A stretch of 51,814 nt of DNA from an uncultured Cellvibrionales bacterium. GTDB lineage: Bacteria > Pseudomonadota > Gammaproteobacteria > Pseudomonadales > Cellvibrionaceae. Below the pieces are notes generated by a model. The model was not told the origin of the DNA. It did no database searches and saw only the letters and a list, made by a program, of their open reading frames with translations. The first letter of the stretch is position 1, and every line of letters begins with the position of its first letter. This document shows positions 8,635 to 16,215 of the stretch, piece after piece. A program made the translations under genes and the position numbers. The stretch is from positions 1 to 51,814 of the forward strand of contig CAJWZU010000018.1 in the NCBI GenBank assembly GCA_913050115.1, given 5' to 3'.

Positions 8635-9660
8635 TTAGAACTTAACTTCCATACCAACGCCGGCATACTCACGGTCATCTCTAAATTTAAATTCTTCAGC
8701 CGTGTAATAGGCGAACACTTTAGAGCGCTTACTGAGTTTGTAATCAAAACCAGCACTGTAAGTTTCAGCACCAATATATTTCATATCAGATTCGCCGTAC
8801 TGAGCTTTAAGTGCCCATTTCTTGCCAATGTTATACATGGCAGACACTACAAAACCGTCATCGTCTACTAGACTACTTTTCCCACCATCTTGATCTTCAT
8901 ACAAGGCTCCGAGCTGAAGATCACCCAAATTTAATCGAGCCACAGCACGAGCTACATCAACACCTTCTTTTTCGACATCTTGATCATAAGCCAACGCTAC
9001 ATAAACCGTATCATTTTGAAAAACTACCGAACTGGATATGCCGTTATCGACAGATTTATCTTCATTAGCAATATAGGATACTGACGCTTTTACCGGACCC
9101 CAAGCCTTTGGCGTTGAATATTGAACCTGATTGCTAGTGCGGTTATCACTATTAGTAATGACACTACCGATATCACCCTCATAGTCATTAAACAGGTCAA
9201 TTTTATCCTGAGAGGCTTTCATCGGGGTATCAAACTTACCGGCTATTACTGTACCGGCTTGATCGTGCTGCAAGCCACCATAGATATTACGCTGTGAGAA
9301 AGTTTGACTGTTTTTCAGATCAATACATTGTTCAGCTGTACGGCCAATTATATTGCCATCGGCATCAAGTACGTCCTGAGTCAAGCAAGCTTCGTCGCCG
9401 CCTTTACTGCCGTCATCTACTTGAGTTTCAAATTCAACCTTATAAATAGCACGAAAGTTATCGGAAATTTCTTCAGAGCCTTTAAAGCCAATACGCGATG
9501 CGTTACTGCGCAGTTCAGTAATCGAGCCGTCACCATCACCGTTGTCGGCACTTTGAACCGCTACGTTAATTTTTCCATAGACTGTCAGTTCTGCTATAAC
9601 CGACATCGGGACCAGAGCGGCAGCGATAGCGATAGCCAGTGGCAAGATTGCTTTGTTCAT
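8635..9660 (-). CDS. Outer-membrane porin (general porin, Gram-negative type)
   Basis: 341-aa trimeric-type beta-barrel porin. A signal peptide (LPLAIAIAAALVPMSVIA) is followed by ELTVYGKINVAVQS, the usual first strand. Alternating strands such as SRIGFKGSEEISDNFRAIYKVEFE and NIYGGLQHDQAGTVIAGKFDTPMKAS continue to a C-terminal phenylalanine in GVGMEVKF, the barrel-assembly signal. An acidic loop near residues 90-110 contains two cysteines (EACLTQ, EQCIDL) that could form a disulfide. It has its own promoter, leader and terminator, so it is a separate unit from the hvf genes upstream. Substrate is unknown. Confidence 0.88.
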   Translation of the reverse strand: MNKAILPLAIAIAAALVPMSVIAELTVYGKINVAVQSADNGDGDGSITELRSNASRIGFKGSEEISDNFRAIYKVEFETQVDDGSKGGDEACLTQDVLDADGNIIGRTAEQCIDLKNSQTFSQRNIYGGLQHDQAGTVIAGKFDTPMKASQDKIDLFNDYEGDIGSVITNSDNRTSNQVQYSTPKAWGPVKASVSYIANEDKSVDNGISSSVVFQNDTVYVALAYDQDVEKEGVDVARAVARLNLGDLQLGALYEDQDGGKSSLVDDDGFVVSAMYNIGKKWALKAQYGESDMKYIGAETYSAGFDYKLSKRSKVFAYYTAEEFKFRDDREYAGVGMEVKF

Positions 9661-9689
9661 TAGGGCATTCCTTAAAGTGTTGTTGTCAC

Positions 9690-9724
9690 ACGTCTGCTAA
9701 GACGTTTCAACGTGCTGTCACGTT
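9690..9724 (-). promoter_or_regulatory. Two tandem hairpins in the porin leader
   Basis: On the transcribed strand the leader contains AACGTG-ACAG-CACGTT (9724-9709) then ACGTCT-TAGC-AGACGT (9705-9690), both perfect 6-bp stems with 4-nt loops, separated by three bases. They lie between the promoter and the AAGGA ribosome binding site. Porin leaders are common targets of small RNAs and RNases, but no specific mechanism can be read here. Confidence 0.6.
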
Positions 9725-9744
9725 ATAGGGCACATAATGTAGGC

Positions 9745-9773
9745 ATTATATTGCAGCTTTATGACACACTCAA
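9745..9773 (-). promoter_or_regulatory. Porin promoter
   Basis: TTGAGT (9773-9768), a 17-base spacer, and a perfect TATAAT (9750-9745) on the minus strand. Predicted start of transcription near 9738 gives a leader of about 75 bases. Confidence 0.75.
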
Positions 9774-9824
9774 AGAATACTAATGTTTAATTAGAAAACA
9801 CCCTGATTGGTTAGCAAGTCGATA

Positions 9825-10631
9825 TCAATTAGCCTTCATCGTAGGTATACAACTGAAACCGAGCACAATATCCAAACGGTGAAGCTGGTGCAGCAGTGTT
9901 TGTGCGTGGTTAAAAAACCCCTCTGACAGCGGCTGTTGCAGCTCTGCTGCAATCACCTCGAGATGATCTTTTATTTTTCGCTCTGGTGAAGACTGAATCA
10001 ACTGCACTAATCGCAAGGTTACTGCGTTGGCCTCCATAAAACCGACGTCGTCTTGCCGATTACGGTACACAATTAAATGAGTAGGCTGCTCAGGGGGTAT
10101 CTGCAAAGTATGTTCGGATAAAAAGTTCGGGCCAATACGATGTACTGGGTAGGCATAAGTCAGACACCACACCAATGGCGATACTGTCGCCGAACACGAC
10201 ATTAGTGCCTGATTCGGAAATGTAGTGGCCACTGGAATCTCAGCCTCCGCTACATCTAGCGCCAACTCTACCCATTCATAATGGGCTAATTCCAAGATAA
10301 AGTTAGGGTCATCAAGGTGCTCAGTTGACGCCCGTTGATGACTTAAATAATTTAAAAACTCTTGTGCGATCTCGATAAAATAAGGTGTTTTTGCGCGATA
10401 CACGGATAAAAAGTCACGCACTAGCGAGTGCCAGTAAGGGGCCTGACTAATAGAGCGTAATACTGGAAAAGCGGCGCTAATAAAACCTTCAATATTGTTA
10501 TAAAACAACTCGCGATAAATACCCATACGACGGTCTTCGATACCGTCAGGGGCTGGGTTTTGAGCGGGATTACGGATATGCCTGGCAAATTCAAATTGTG
10601 CCTGTTTTAAACTGAGTTTAGATTCGTCCAT
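9825..10631 (-). CDS. hvfC: HvfC/BufC-type DUF2063 partner protein
   Basis: 268 aa with an N-terminal DUF2063 (HvfC/BufC N-terminal) domain: QFEFARHIRNP, RRMGIYRELFYNNIEGFISAAFPVLRSI, W..LVRDFL, TPYFIEIAQEFLNYL and ELAHYEWVELAL are the family's conserved segments. In characterised Haemophilus-type clusters this protein is the obligate partner of the MNIO enzyme and helps bind the precursor. Start is 4 bases after the hvfB stop, so the two are surely co-translated. No DoxX-type hvfD follows: the next gene is the porin with its own promoter. Confidence 0.88.
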   Translation of the reverse strand: MDESKLSLKQAQFEFARHIRNPAQNPAPDGIEDRRMGIYRELFYNNIEGFISAAFPVLRSISQAPYWHSLVRDFLSVYRAKTPYFIEIAQEFLNYLSHQRASTEHLDDPNFILELAHYEWVELALDVAEAEIPVATTFPNQALMSCSATVSPLVWCLTYAYPVHRIGPNFLSEHTLQIPPEQPTHLIVYRNRQDDVGFMEANAVTLRLVQLIQSSPERKIKDHLEVIAAELQQPLSEGFFNHAQTLLHQLHRLDIVLGFSCIPTMKAN

Positions 10632-10635
10632 ACAG

Positions 10636-11484
10636 TTACGTCCTCAGATTAGCAGCGCAACTTTGATATTTATTCTGTAACTGCTGAATCTGTTGCACCT
10701 CAAGCATCAGTTCCGCCACTGGCGGAAAGTTAAAGTCACGTTCCAGCAGGGTCGGCATTGCCCCAAAGCGATCGTAAGCGGCCTCTAGCAGGGACCAGAC
10801 CGTGGGTATAACAGCAGCGCCATGGGTATCGACGCGCAAGTCTTCTGCCTCAGCATAGTGGCCAGCAACATGAGCATAACGCATGCGTTCACCCGGCAAC
10901 TGTTGCAAAAACTGCATAGCGTCATAACCGTGATTAACACTGTTCACGTAGATATTATTAACATCCAGCAGCAGGTCACAGTCGGCTTCTTGCAGCACCG
11001 CATTAATAAAATCAATTTCTGACAAATCTTGATAAGGCGCGGCATAGTAAGAAACATTCTCCATAGCGATACGTTCACCGAGAATATCTTGCACCTGCTG
11101 AATGCGCTTGGCGGTGTAATGCACTGCCTCCTCGGTAAAAGGAATCGGCATTAAATCGTATAGGTGACCCTCGTCTGAGCAGTAGCTTAGATGCTCGCTG
11201 TAATAGCGGATATTATGCTCAGCGATAAAAGTCTTGATACTTTTAACCAGATCAACATCCAAAGGGGCTGGGGAGCCAATGGACAGAGATAAACCGTGAC
11301 ATACAAAAGGAAAGCGTTCGGTGTAGGCGCGAAACTGTTTACCCAAGCGACCACCTAAACCAATCCAGTTCTCTGGAGCGACTTCCATAAACTGGACATC
11401 ATCACTATTTAGCGCTGATAAAGAATCGAGTAAACCTCGACGCAGCCCTAAGCCCGCGCCCTGAACAGGGTATTTATCACTCAT
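10636..11484 (-). CDS. hvfB: MNIO-family (DUF692) multinuclear iron oxidase, HvfB/BufB type
   Basis: 282-aa TIM-barrel enzyme. Candidate iron ligands in conserved motifs are H63 (CHGLSLS), H98 (SEHLSY), E142 (MENVSYY), D174 (LLLDVNNIYVNS), H185 (NHG), H209 (VAGH), D219/H221 (VDTHG) and E249 (LLERDFNFP). The opening GAGLGLRRGLL and FMEVAPENWIG are also diagnostic. Family knowledge: these enzymes oxidise peptidyl cysteines of RiPP precursors; HvfB of Haemophilus converts cysteine in EGKCG motifs to an oxazolone/thioamide pair that binds copper. Here the cognate substrate is very likely the protein encoded 44 bases upstream. Confidence 0.92.
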   Translation of the reverse strand: MSDKYPVQGAGLGLRRGLLDSLSALNSDDVQFMEVAPENWIGLGGRLGKQFRAYTERFPFVCHGLSLSIGSPAPLDVDLVKSIKTFIAEHNIRYYSEHLSYCSDEGHLYDLMPIPFTEEAVHYTAKRIQQVQDILGERIAMENVSYYAAPYQDLSEIDFINAVLQEADCDLLLDVNNIYVNSVNHGYDAMQFLQQLPGERMRYAHVAGHYAEAEDLRVDTHGAAVIPTVWSLLEAAYDRFGAMPTLLERDFNFPPVAELMLEVQQIQQLQNKYQSCAANLRT

Positions 11485-11528
11485 AAGTCTTCATTCCTGT
11501 TCAGATTGCGGCTCAGATAATAGCTAAA

Positions 11529-11924
11529 TTATTGAGCGCCACCGCAAGAACCTTCTGTCATAGCTTTTTTATGGTCACCACCGCAGCTACCCTCTGTCAT
11601 GGCTTTTTTGTGATCGCCACCGCAACTGCCTTCCATTTTAGCTTTAGCCTTGTCTTCGCCGCACTTGCCTTCTGTCATGGCTTTCTTATGATCGCCGCCA
11701 CAGCTACCTTCTGCCTTACTTTTAGCTTGGTCGCCACCGCATTTACCCTCACCACATTTTCCTTCCATATCTTTACCGGCCAAATTGTAGCCTGCGCTCA
11801 GCTCGGTAGCGGCGAATGGGTTTGCAATGTCTGCGGCTGAGGCTATAGGTGCCAGAGTCGCAGTGGCCAGAAATGCTGCGCCGATGGCGGCTGCGATTGG
11901 GGTATTAATTATGTTAGAAGCCAT
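11529..11924 (-). CDS. hvfA: HvfA-like RiPP precursor with seven EGxCG motifs
   Basis: 131-aa secreted precursor. Residues 1-30 are a signal peptide (AAAIGAAFLATATLAPIASA, then AD). The rest is a low-complexity Cys/Gly/Lys-rich tail with seven motifs: EGKCG (C57, C62, C88) and EGSCG (C75, C101, C114, C127). From C62 on the cysteines are exactly 13 residues apart, encoded by a 39-base repeat (unit GGDHKKAMTEGSC). The start is the ATG at 11924 behind GGAGA; an upstream frame extension would spoil the signal peptide. Known HvfA proteins are modified by HvfB/HvfC and bind copper; the EGSCG variants make this one unusual. First gene of hvfABC. Confidence 0.88.
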   Translation of the reverse strand: MASNIINTPIAAAIGAAFLATATLAPIASAADIANPFAATELSAGYNLAGKDMEGKCGEGKCGGDQAKSKAEGSCGGDHKKAMTEGKCGEDKAKAKMEGSCGGDHKKAMTEGSCGGDHKKAMTEGSCGGAQ

Positions 11925-11940
11925 GATGATATTCTCCGTT

Positions 11941-12036
11941 AGGGCTGCACAGCCCTTGTATAAAATTAAACTCGGTCGAGAGTTGCGACCAAAGTTACGC
12001 ATAACGTACTTACAATGACACAGTCATTTGTCATTT
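11941..12036 (-). promoter_or_regulatory. hvfA leader: hairpin and operator-like repeats
   Basis: Upstream of hvfA the minus strand has a perfect hairpin AGGGCTG-TG-CAGCCCT (11956-11941) ending four bases before the ribosome binding site. Further upstream is an inverted repeat AATGAC-TGT-GTCATT (12028-12014) whose GTCATTT half is directly repeated (plus strand 12023-12029 and 12030-12036). A second imperfect palindrome AACTC/GAGTT spans 11969-11984. I cannot place a sigma-70 promoter with confidence; an alternative sigma factor or metal-responsive regulator is possible but not shown. Confidence 0.45.
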
Positions 12037-12134
12037 GTTTCACCTGCTACAAAAAATTTTTCGATCGAACGCCAATATACAGATACTACTTACATATTCT
12101 GACGCCTAAAACAGCGTTGTAATCGCATACTCTA

Positions 12135-15100
12135 TTAACCCTCGACCTCAAGCCACTGTTTGTTTAGGCGCTTTTTCGATACCGGCAAGTGTGTTTTTAA
12201 GGTTTGGGCAAATATCGACACGCGCAGCTCTTCCAGCATCCAGCGATACTGTATTAAATCTGCACAAATAAACCCTTGATGAACGCCATGCTTGTCTAGC
12301 CACTGATCGTATTTTTGCCACAATTCGGCCAGCTCGCCGATGCCGACTTTATCTTTTTGTACCTGACTCGGGGCTTTTTCCAGTCGCACCAGCATGGCCT
12401 TAAAATAGCGTGGATATTGTTGCAGCCACAAAAGCGGTGTGAACGTTAAAAAGTTGGGGTGAATGAGGCGTTGTAACTGGCCGTTAATATCGCCCATAAC
12501 AAAGGCCAGTTGCAGCTGATTCTTACTCTTTTTCTGGCTATTTTTAACCTGGACCAAGGCTTGAAGAATTTTCACCAATAGCTCGGCAATTTGCTGGGCG
12601 CGATCGATCAAAGCGCCCTCACAAGCGGCCAAGGCTTTCTCAAATGCACTCTCTGTGCGCGGCAAGCCGTCTAACTCTGAAATGCCCAACTGATAACAAG
12701 CAGCCAAAAGTATTTGCTCCACCACCTGTTCGCGTTTACCAAGCCCCGCCATGGTTAACCCAAGCTCTTTACCCTTAAGTAATTCTTTGCGTAGATACTT
12801 TGTACTCTTGCTCTGCGCCACAATCAATAAACGCGTACAACCCTGCAGCGACAGAGCTAATGCCTCGGAGGGATTGTCGAGCAAGCGCAACGACACGCTG
12901 CTGAGCTTGTCTTCCAATGCGGGGTAGGCGCGCATAACAACCGCACCGCGCTTAAGCTCTGAGGTCTCGGGTAAGTTGCCAAAATTCCACTCCAGTATAT
13001 CGTCGCGCTCAAATTCTGATCCTGCAGTTTGCAGACTCTGCTGTACTTGATCGCGATAGCGCTCGCGTAATATCGTTATATCACGACCACTGTCGAGTAC
13101 TTTTCCGCGCTCATCCAACACACAAATGTTAAAGCGATAAAAGTCATCCAACCCTAGTTCATTCCAAGCATCTGGCGGTATTGTCACCATAGTTTGACGC
13201 TTTAATTGCAATGTTAAGGCCTCGCACAAGGACTGATCGGCGGCGGTCATAGAGGCCAGTGCACGATCAACAAACGTGGGCACAGGGACAAAATTCTTGC
13301 GTAACTGCTTTGGCAAGCCCTTAACTAAGCTAATGCATTTATCGCGCAGCAGCCCAGGCACCAGCCACTCTAAACGCTGTGATGGCAACTGATGCAAAAT
13401 ACTCACCGGCACACGCACACTGACACCGTCGTCTTTACTGCCCGGCTCAAAATGATAGCTCAGTGGATAAACCGCTCCGTCGGCTTCAAGCTCGTTAGGA
13501 AATTGCGCTTCGGTTACCTCCATCGCCGCGTGCTGCATCAGCGTCTCGCGCGACAGATACAGCAGTTTAGGTTTTGATTCTTCGGCCGTTTTACGCCAGT
13601 GCTCAAACCCTGCACGATTGACGATATCGTCGGGTATTACGCTGTCATAAAAATCAAAGATAACCTGCTCGTCAACCAAGATATCACGCCGGCGCGACTT
13701 AGCCTCCAAATCGCCCAGGCCGTTAATCAGTGCAAGATTATTGCTATAAAACGCGGCAATTGGAGCCGGTTTACCACGTCTGCGGCTGGCATTTTTTGGC
13801 TGATACTGCCCCTCGACCAAAGCCTGACGAATAAACACCTGACGCGATTCGATGGGGTTAATCGCGCCGTAGCTGACACTTTGCTTTTCAATGAGTACCA
13901 AGCCATACAAACTGACTTTTTCAAACGCTTTTACTTGGCCTGAACGGCTGTCATAGTGTGGTTCAAAATGGTTGCGTTTAACTAAATGCTCGGCCGCTTT
14001 TAACGCCCAGTCGGGCTCAATTTTAGCCACGTTATGGGCATACAGTTTGGTAGTCTCTAACAACTGCCCGGCTACCATCCACTTGGGTGCCTTTTTAAAC
14101 TGTGACGAGCCGGGAAAAATATGAAACTTGCGATTGCGTGCGCCCAGATATTCTTTGTCCTCCTGACGAAAACCCAAGTTGCCCAGCAGCCCGCTCAAAA
14201 GCGTTTGATGCACCGATTCATAACTGGCCGGTTGTATATTTTCTTTAACATCGATCGTTTTTATCGCTAAACGCAATTGATGATGGATATCCCGCCACTC
14301 TCGCAACCGCACAAAAGAAATAAACTCTTTTTTAAATAATTTACGCAGATGATTTTGTGACAATTCTTGACGTTGCCGTTCGCAGTAATGCCATAGGTTC
14401 ACCAACGCCATAAAATCTGACTTCTCATCATTGAAACGACGATGGTTTTCATCGGCGGCCTGACGTTTTTCCGCCGGTCGCTCACGCACATCTTGCACCG
14501 ACAGAGCACTGGCAATAATTAGCATTTCGCTGACACAATCCTGTGCCTTGGCCGCAATCATCATGCGGCCCAGTCGCGGGTCCACCGGTAAGCGGCTCAA
14601 CTGACGACCAATATTGGTCATCTGGCCCTGTTGATTAACGGCCTGTAGCTCTTGCAACAGCTTAAAGCCATCGTTAATGAGGCGACTATCCGGCGGATCG
14701 ACAAACGGGAATGCCTCAATACCGCCCATGCGCATATGCAACATTTGCAAGATAACTGCGGCCAAGTTAGTGCGCAAAATTTCAGCGTCGGTAAAGGCTG
14801 GGCGACCGTTAAAGTCCTCCTCGCTGTAGAGGCGAATACAGACACCTTCGCTGACACGGCCACAACGCCCCATGCGCTGATTCGCACTGGCCTGGGCAAT
14901 GGCTTCAATTGGCAAGCGCTGCACCTTAGTGCGATAGCTGTAGCGACTAATGCGAGCAAAACCTGGGTCAATTACATAGCGAATACCCGGCACTGTCAGC
15001 GATGTTTCGGCGACATTGGTACTGATCACGATACGACGGCCGCGGCCAGGTTTAAAGATTTTCACCTGCTCGGCAAGACTTAATCTTGCGTACAGGGGCA

Positions 15101-16112
15101 GGATTTCAATATTGCTATTAACCCCCGCAAAAGGGGCTTTGCGTAGACTGTTAGCGGTTTCGCGAATTTCGCGCTCGCCACTCATAAAAATAAGAATATC
15201 ACCGCCACGACTGCTGCCGGTACGACTACGCTCCATTTGCAGTATCTCATCGACCGCTAGCACCACGGCATCATACATATCGTCTTGATCTTCTACCGGC
15301 GGTCGATACAACACCTCAACAGGATAAGTACGGCCAGATACTTCGATCACCGGCGCATTATCAAAATGCTCAGAAAAACGCTCTAAATCAATGGTGGCCG
15401 AAGTGATGATGACTTTTAAGTCGGGGCGCTTGGGCAAGATTTGCTTTAGATAGCCCAGCAGAAAGTCGATATTCAGGCTGCGCTCATGGGCCTCATCAAT
15501 AATGATGGTGTCGTAACGACTGAGATAACGGTCATTTTGAATCTCGGCCAGTAAAATACCATCGGTCATCAATTTAATGTGGGTGTTGTCATTGCTCTGA
15601 TCAGTAAAACGCACCTGATAGCCAACCGACTGGCCAAGCTCTGTATTGAGTTCTTCAGCTATGCGGCTAGCCACAGTGCGGGCAGCCAGACGACGCGGCT
15701 GAGTATGACCAATTAAGCCACTCACCCCGCGACCGAGCGCCAGACAGATCTTTGGAATTTGGGTGGTTTTACCTGAGCCGGTTTCTCCCGCCAAAATAAC
15801 GACCTGATGTTTGTCGATAGTCGCAGCGATTAGCTCGCGCTTGGCAGATATCGGCAGCTCTTCAGGGAATTCAATGCTAGGCACAGCATCGCGGCGCGCG
15901 TTCAAACGCGAATGCGAACGTTCAACGTCCAGCAACCATTTGCTGAGTTCATTGTCGAATGACTTACCTTCCTTGGCGCGACGACGTATTTGTTGCAGGC
16001 GCGAATTCAGGCGATGCTTATCGCCGCCCATCACTTGATCGAGGTTTTTGTACAATTGCTGCAGGTCGCTTTCGACCTTATATACAAGTTTATTTTGATC
16101 CACAGAAATCAC
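12135..16112 (-). CDS. hrpA: ATP-dependent RNA helicase HrpA
   Basis: 1325-aa DEAH-box helicase of the full-length HrpA class, which acts on mRNA and stalled ribosomes. Walker A GETGSGKTT is at 109-117, DEAH at 206-209, SAT at 238-240 and QRMGRCGR of motif VI near 400. Behind the helicase core come the HA2/OB-fold region (YLGARNRKFHIFPGSS) and the long HrpA-specific C-terminal domain (DUF3418). The start is a GTG at 16112 with AAGG upstream. The gene stands alone; its -10 TATAAT lies at 16151-16146 and an inverted repeat sits beside it. Confidence 0.96.
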   Translation of the reverse strand: MISVDQNKLVYKVESDLQQLYKNLDQVMGGDKHRLNSRLQQIRRRAKEGKSFDNELSKWLLDVERSHSRLNARRDAVPSIEFPEELPISAKRELIAATIDKHQVVILAGETGSGKTTQIPKICLALGRGVSGLIGHTQPRRLAARTVASRIAEELNTELGQSVGYQVRFTDQSNDNTHIKLMTDGILLAEIQNDRYLSRYDTIIIDEAHERSLNIDFLLGYLKQILPKRPDLKVIITSATIDLERFSEHFDNAPVIEVSGRTYPVEVLYRPPVEDQDDMYDAVVLAVDEILQMERSRTGSSRGGDILIFMSGEREIRETANSLRKAPFAGVNSNIEILPLYARLSLAEQVKIFKPGRGRRIVISTNVAETSLTVPGIRYVIDPGFARISRYSYRTKVQRLPIEAIAQASANQRMGRCGRVSEGVCIRLYSEEDFNGRPAFTDAEILRTNLAAVILQMLHMRMGGIEAFPFVDPPDSRLINDGFKLLQELQAVNQQGQMTNIGRQLSRLPVDPRLGRMMIAAKAQDCVSEMLIIASALSVQDVRERPAEKRQAADENHRRFNDEKSDFMALVNLWHYCERQRQELSQNHLRKLFKKEFISFVRLREWRDIHHQLRLAIKTIDVKENIQPASYESVHQTLLSGLLGNLGFRQEDKEYLGARNRKFHIFPGSSQFKKAPKWMVAGQLLETTKLYAHNVAKIEPDWALKAAEHLVKRNHFEPHYDSRSGQVKAFEKVSLYGLVLIEKQSVSYGAINPIESRQVFIRQALVEGQYQPKNASRRRGKPAPIAAFYSNNLALINGLGDLEAKSRRRDILVDEQVIFDFYDSVIPDDIVNRAGFEHWRKTAEESKPKLLYLSRETLMQHAAMEVTEAQFPNELEADGAVYPLSYHFEPGSKDDGVSVRVPVSILHQLPSQRLEWLVPGLLRDKCISLVKGLPKQLRKNFVPVPTFVDRALASMTAADQSLCEALTLQLKRQTMVTIPPDAWNELGLDDFYRFNICVLDERGKVLDSGRDITILRERYRDQVQQSLQTAGSEFERDDILEWNFGNLPETSELKRGAVVMRAYPALEDKLSSVSLRLLDNPSEALALSLQGCTRLLIVAQSKSTKYLRKELLKGKELGLTMAGLGKREQVVEQILLAACYQLGISELDGLPRTESAFEKALAACEGALIDRAQQIAELLVKILQALVQVKNSQKKSKNQLQLAFVMGDINGQLQRLIHPNFLTFTPLLWLQQYPRYFKAMLVRLEKAPSQVQKDKVGIGELAELWQKYDQWLDKHGVHQGFICADLIQYRWMLEELRVSIFAQTLKTHLPVSKKRLNKQWLEVEG

Positions 16113-16173
16113 TCGTCACCTTCTACGTTTAATACCAATGGCGCCATTATAAACTTTTGATCTAGCCTTAGGC

Positions 16174-16198
16174 CAAAACTTCACAAGCTGAAGTTTTG
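16174..16198. repeat. 10-bp perfect inverted repeat between hrpA and the glpD-like gene
   Basis: CAAAACTTCA-CAAGC-TGAAGTTTTG lies in the 103-base divergent intergenic region, overlapping a TTGGCC that could be the hrpA -35 and ending 17 bases before the start of the oxidoreductase gene. There is no T-run on either side, so an operator is more likely than a terminator. Confidence 0.6.
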
Positions 16199-16215
16199 CC
16201 GTCTAGACTTAAGTT

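Noticed and set aside
11529-11760. CRISPR-like repeats in the hvfA region
   Set aside because: The 39-base repeat is contiguous, has no spacers and encodes the periodic EGxCG tail of the precursor protein.
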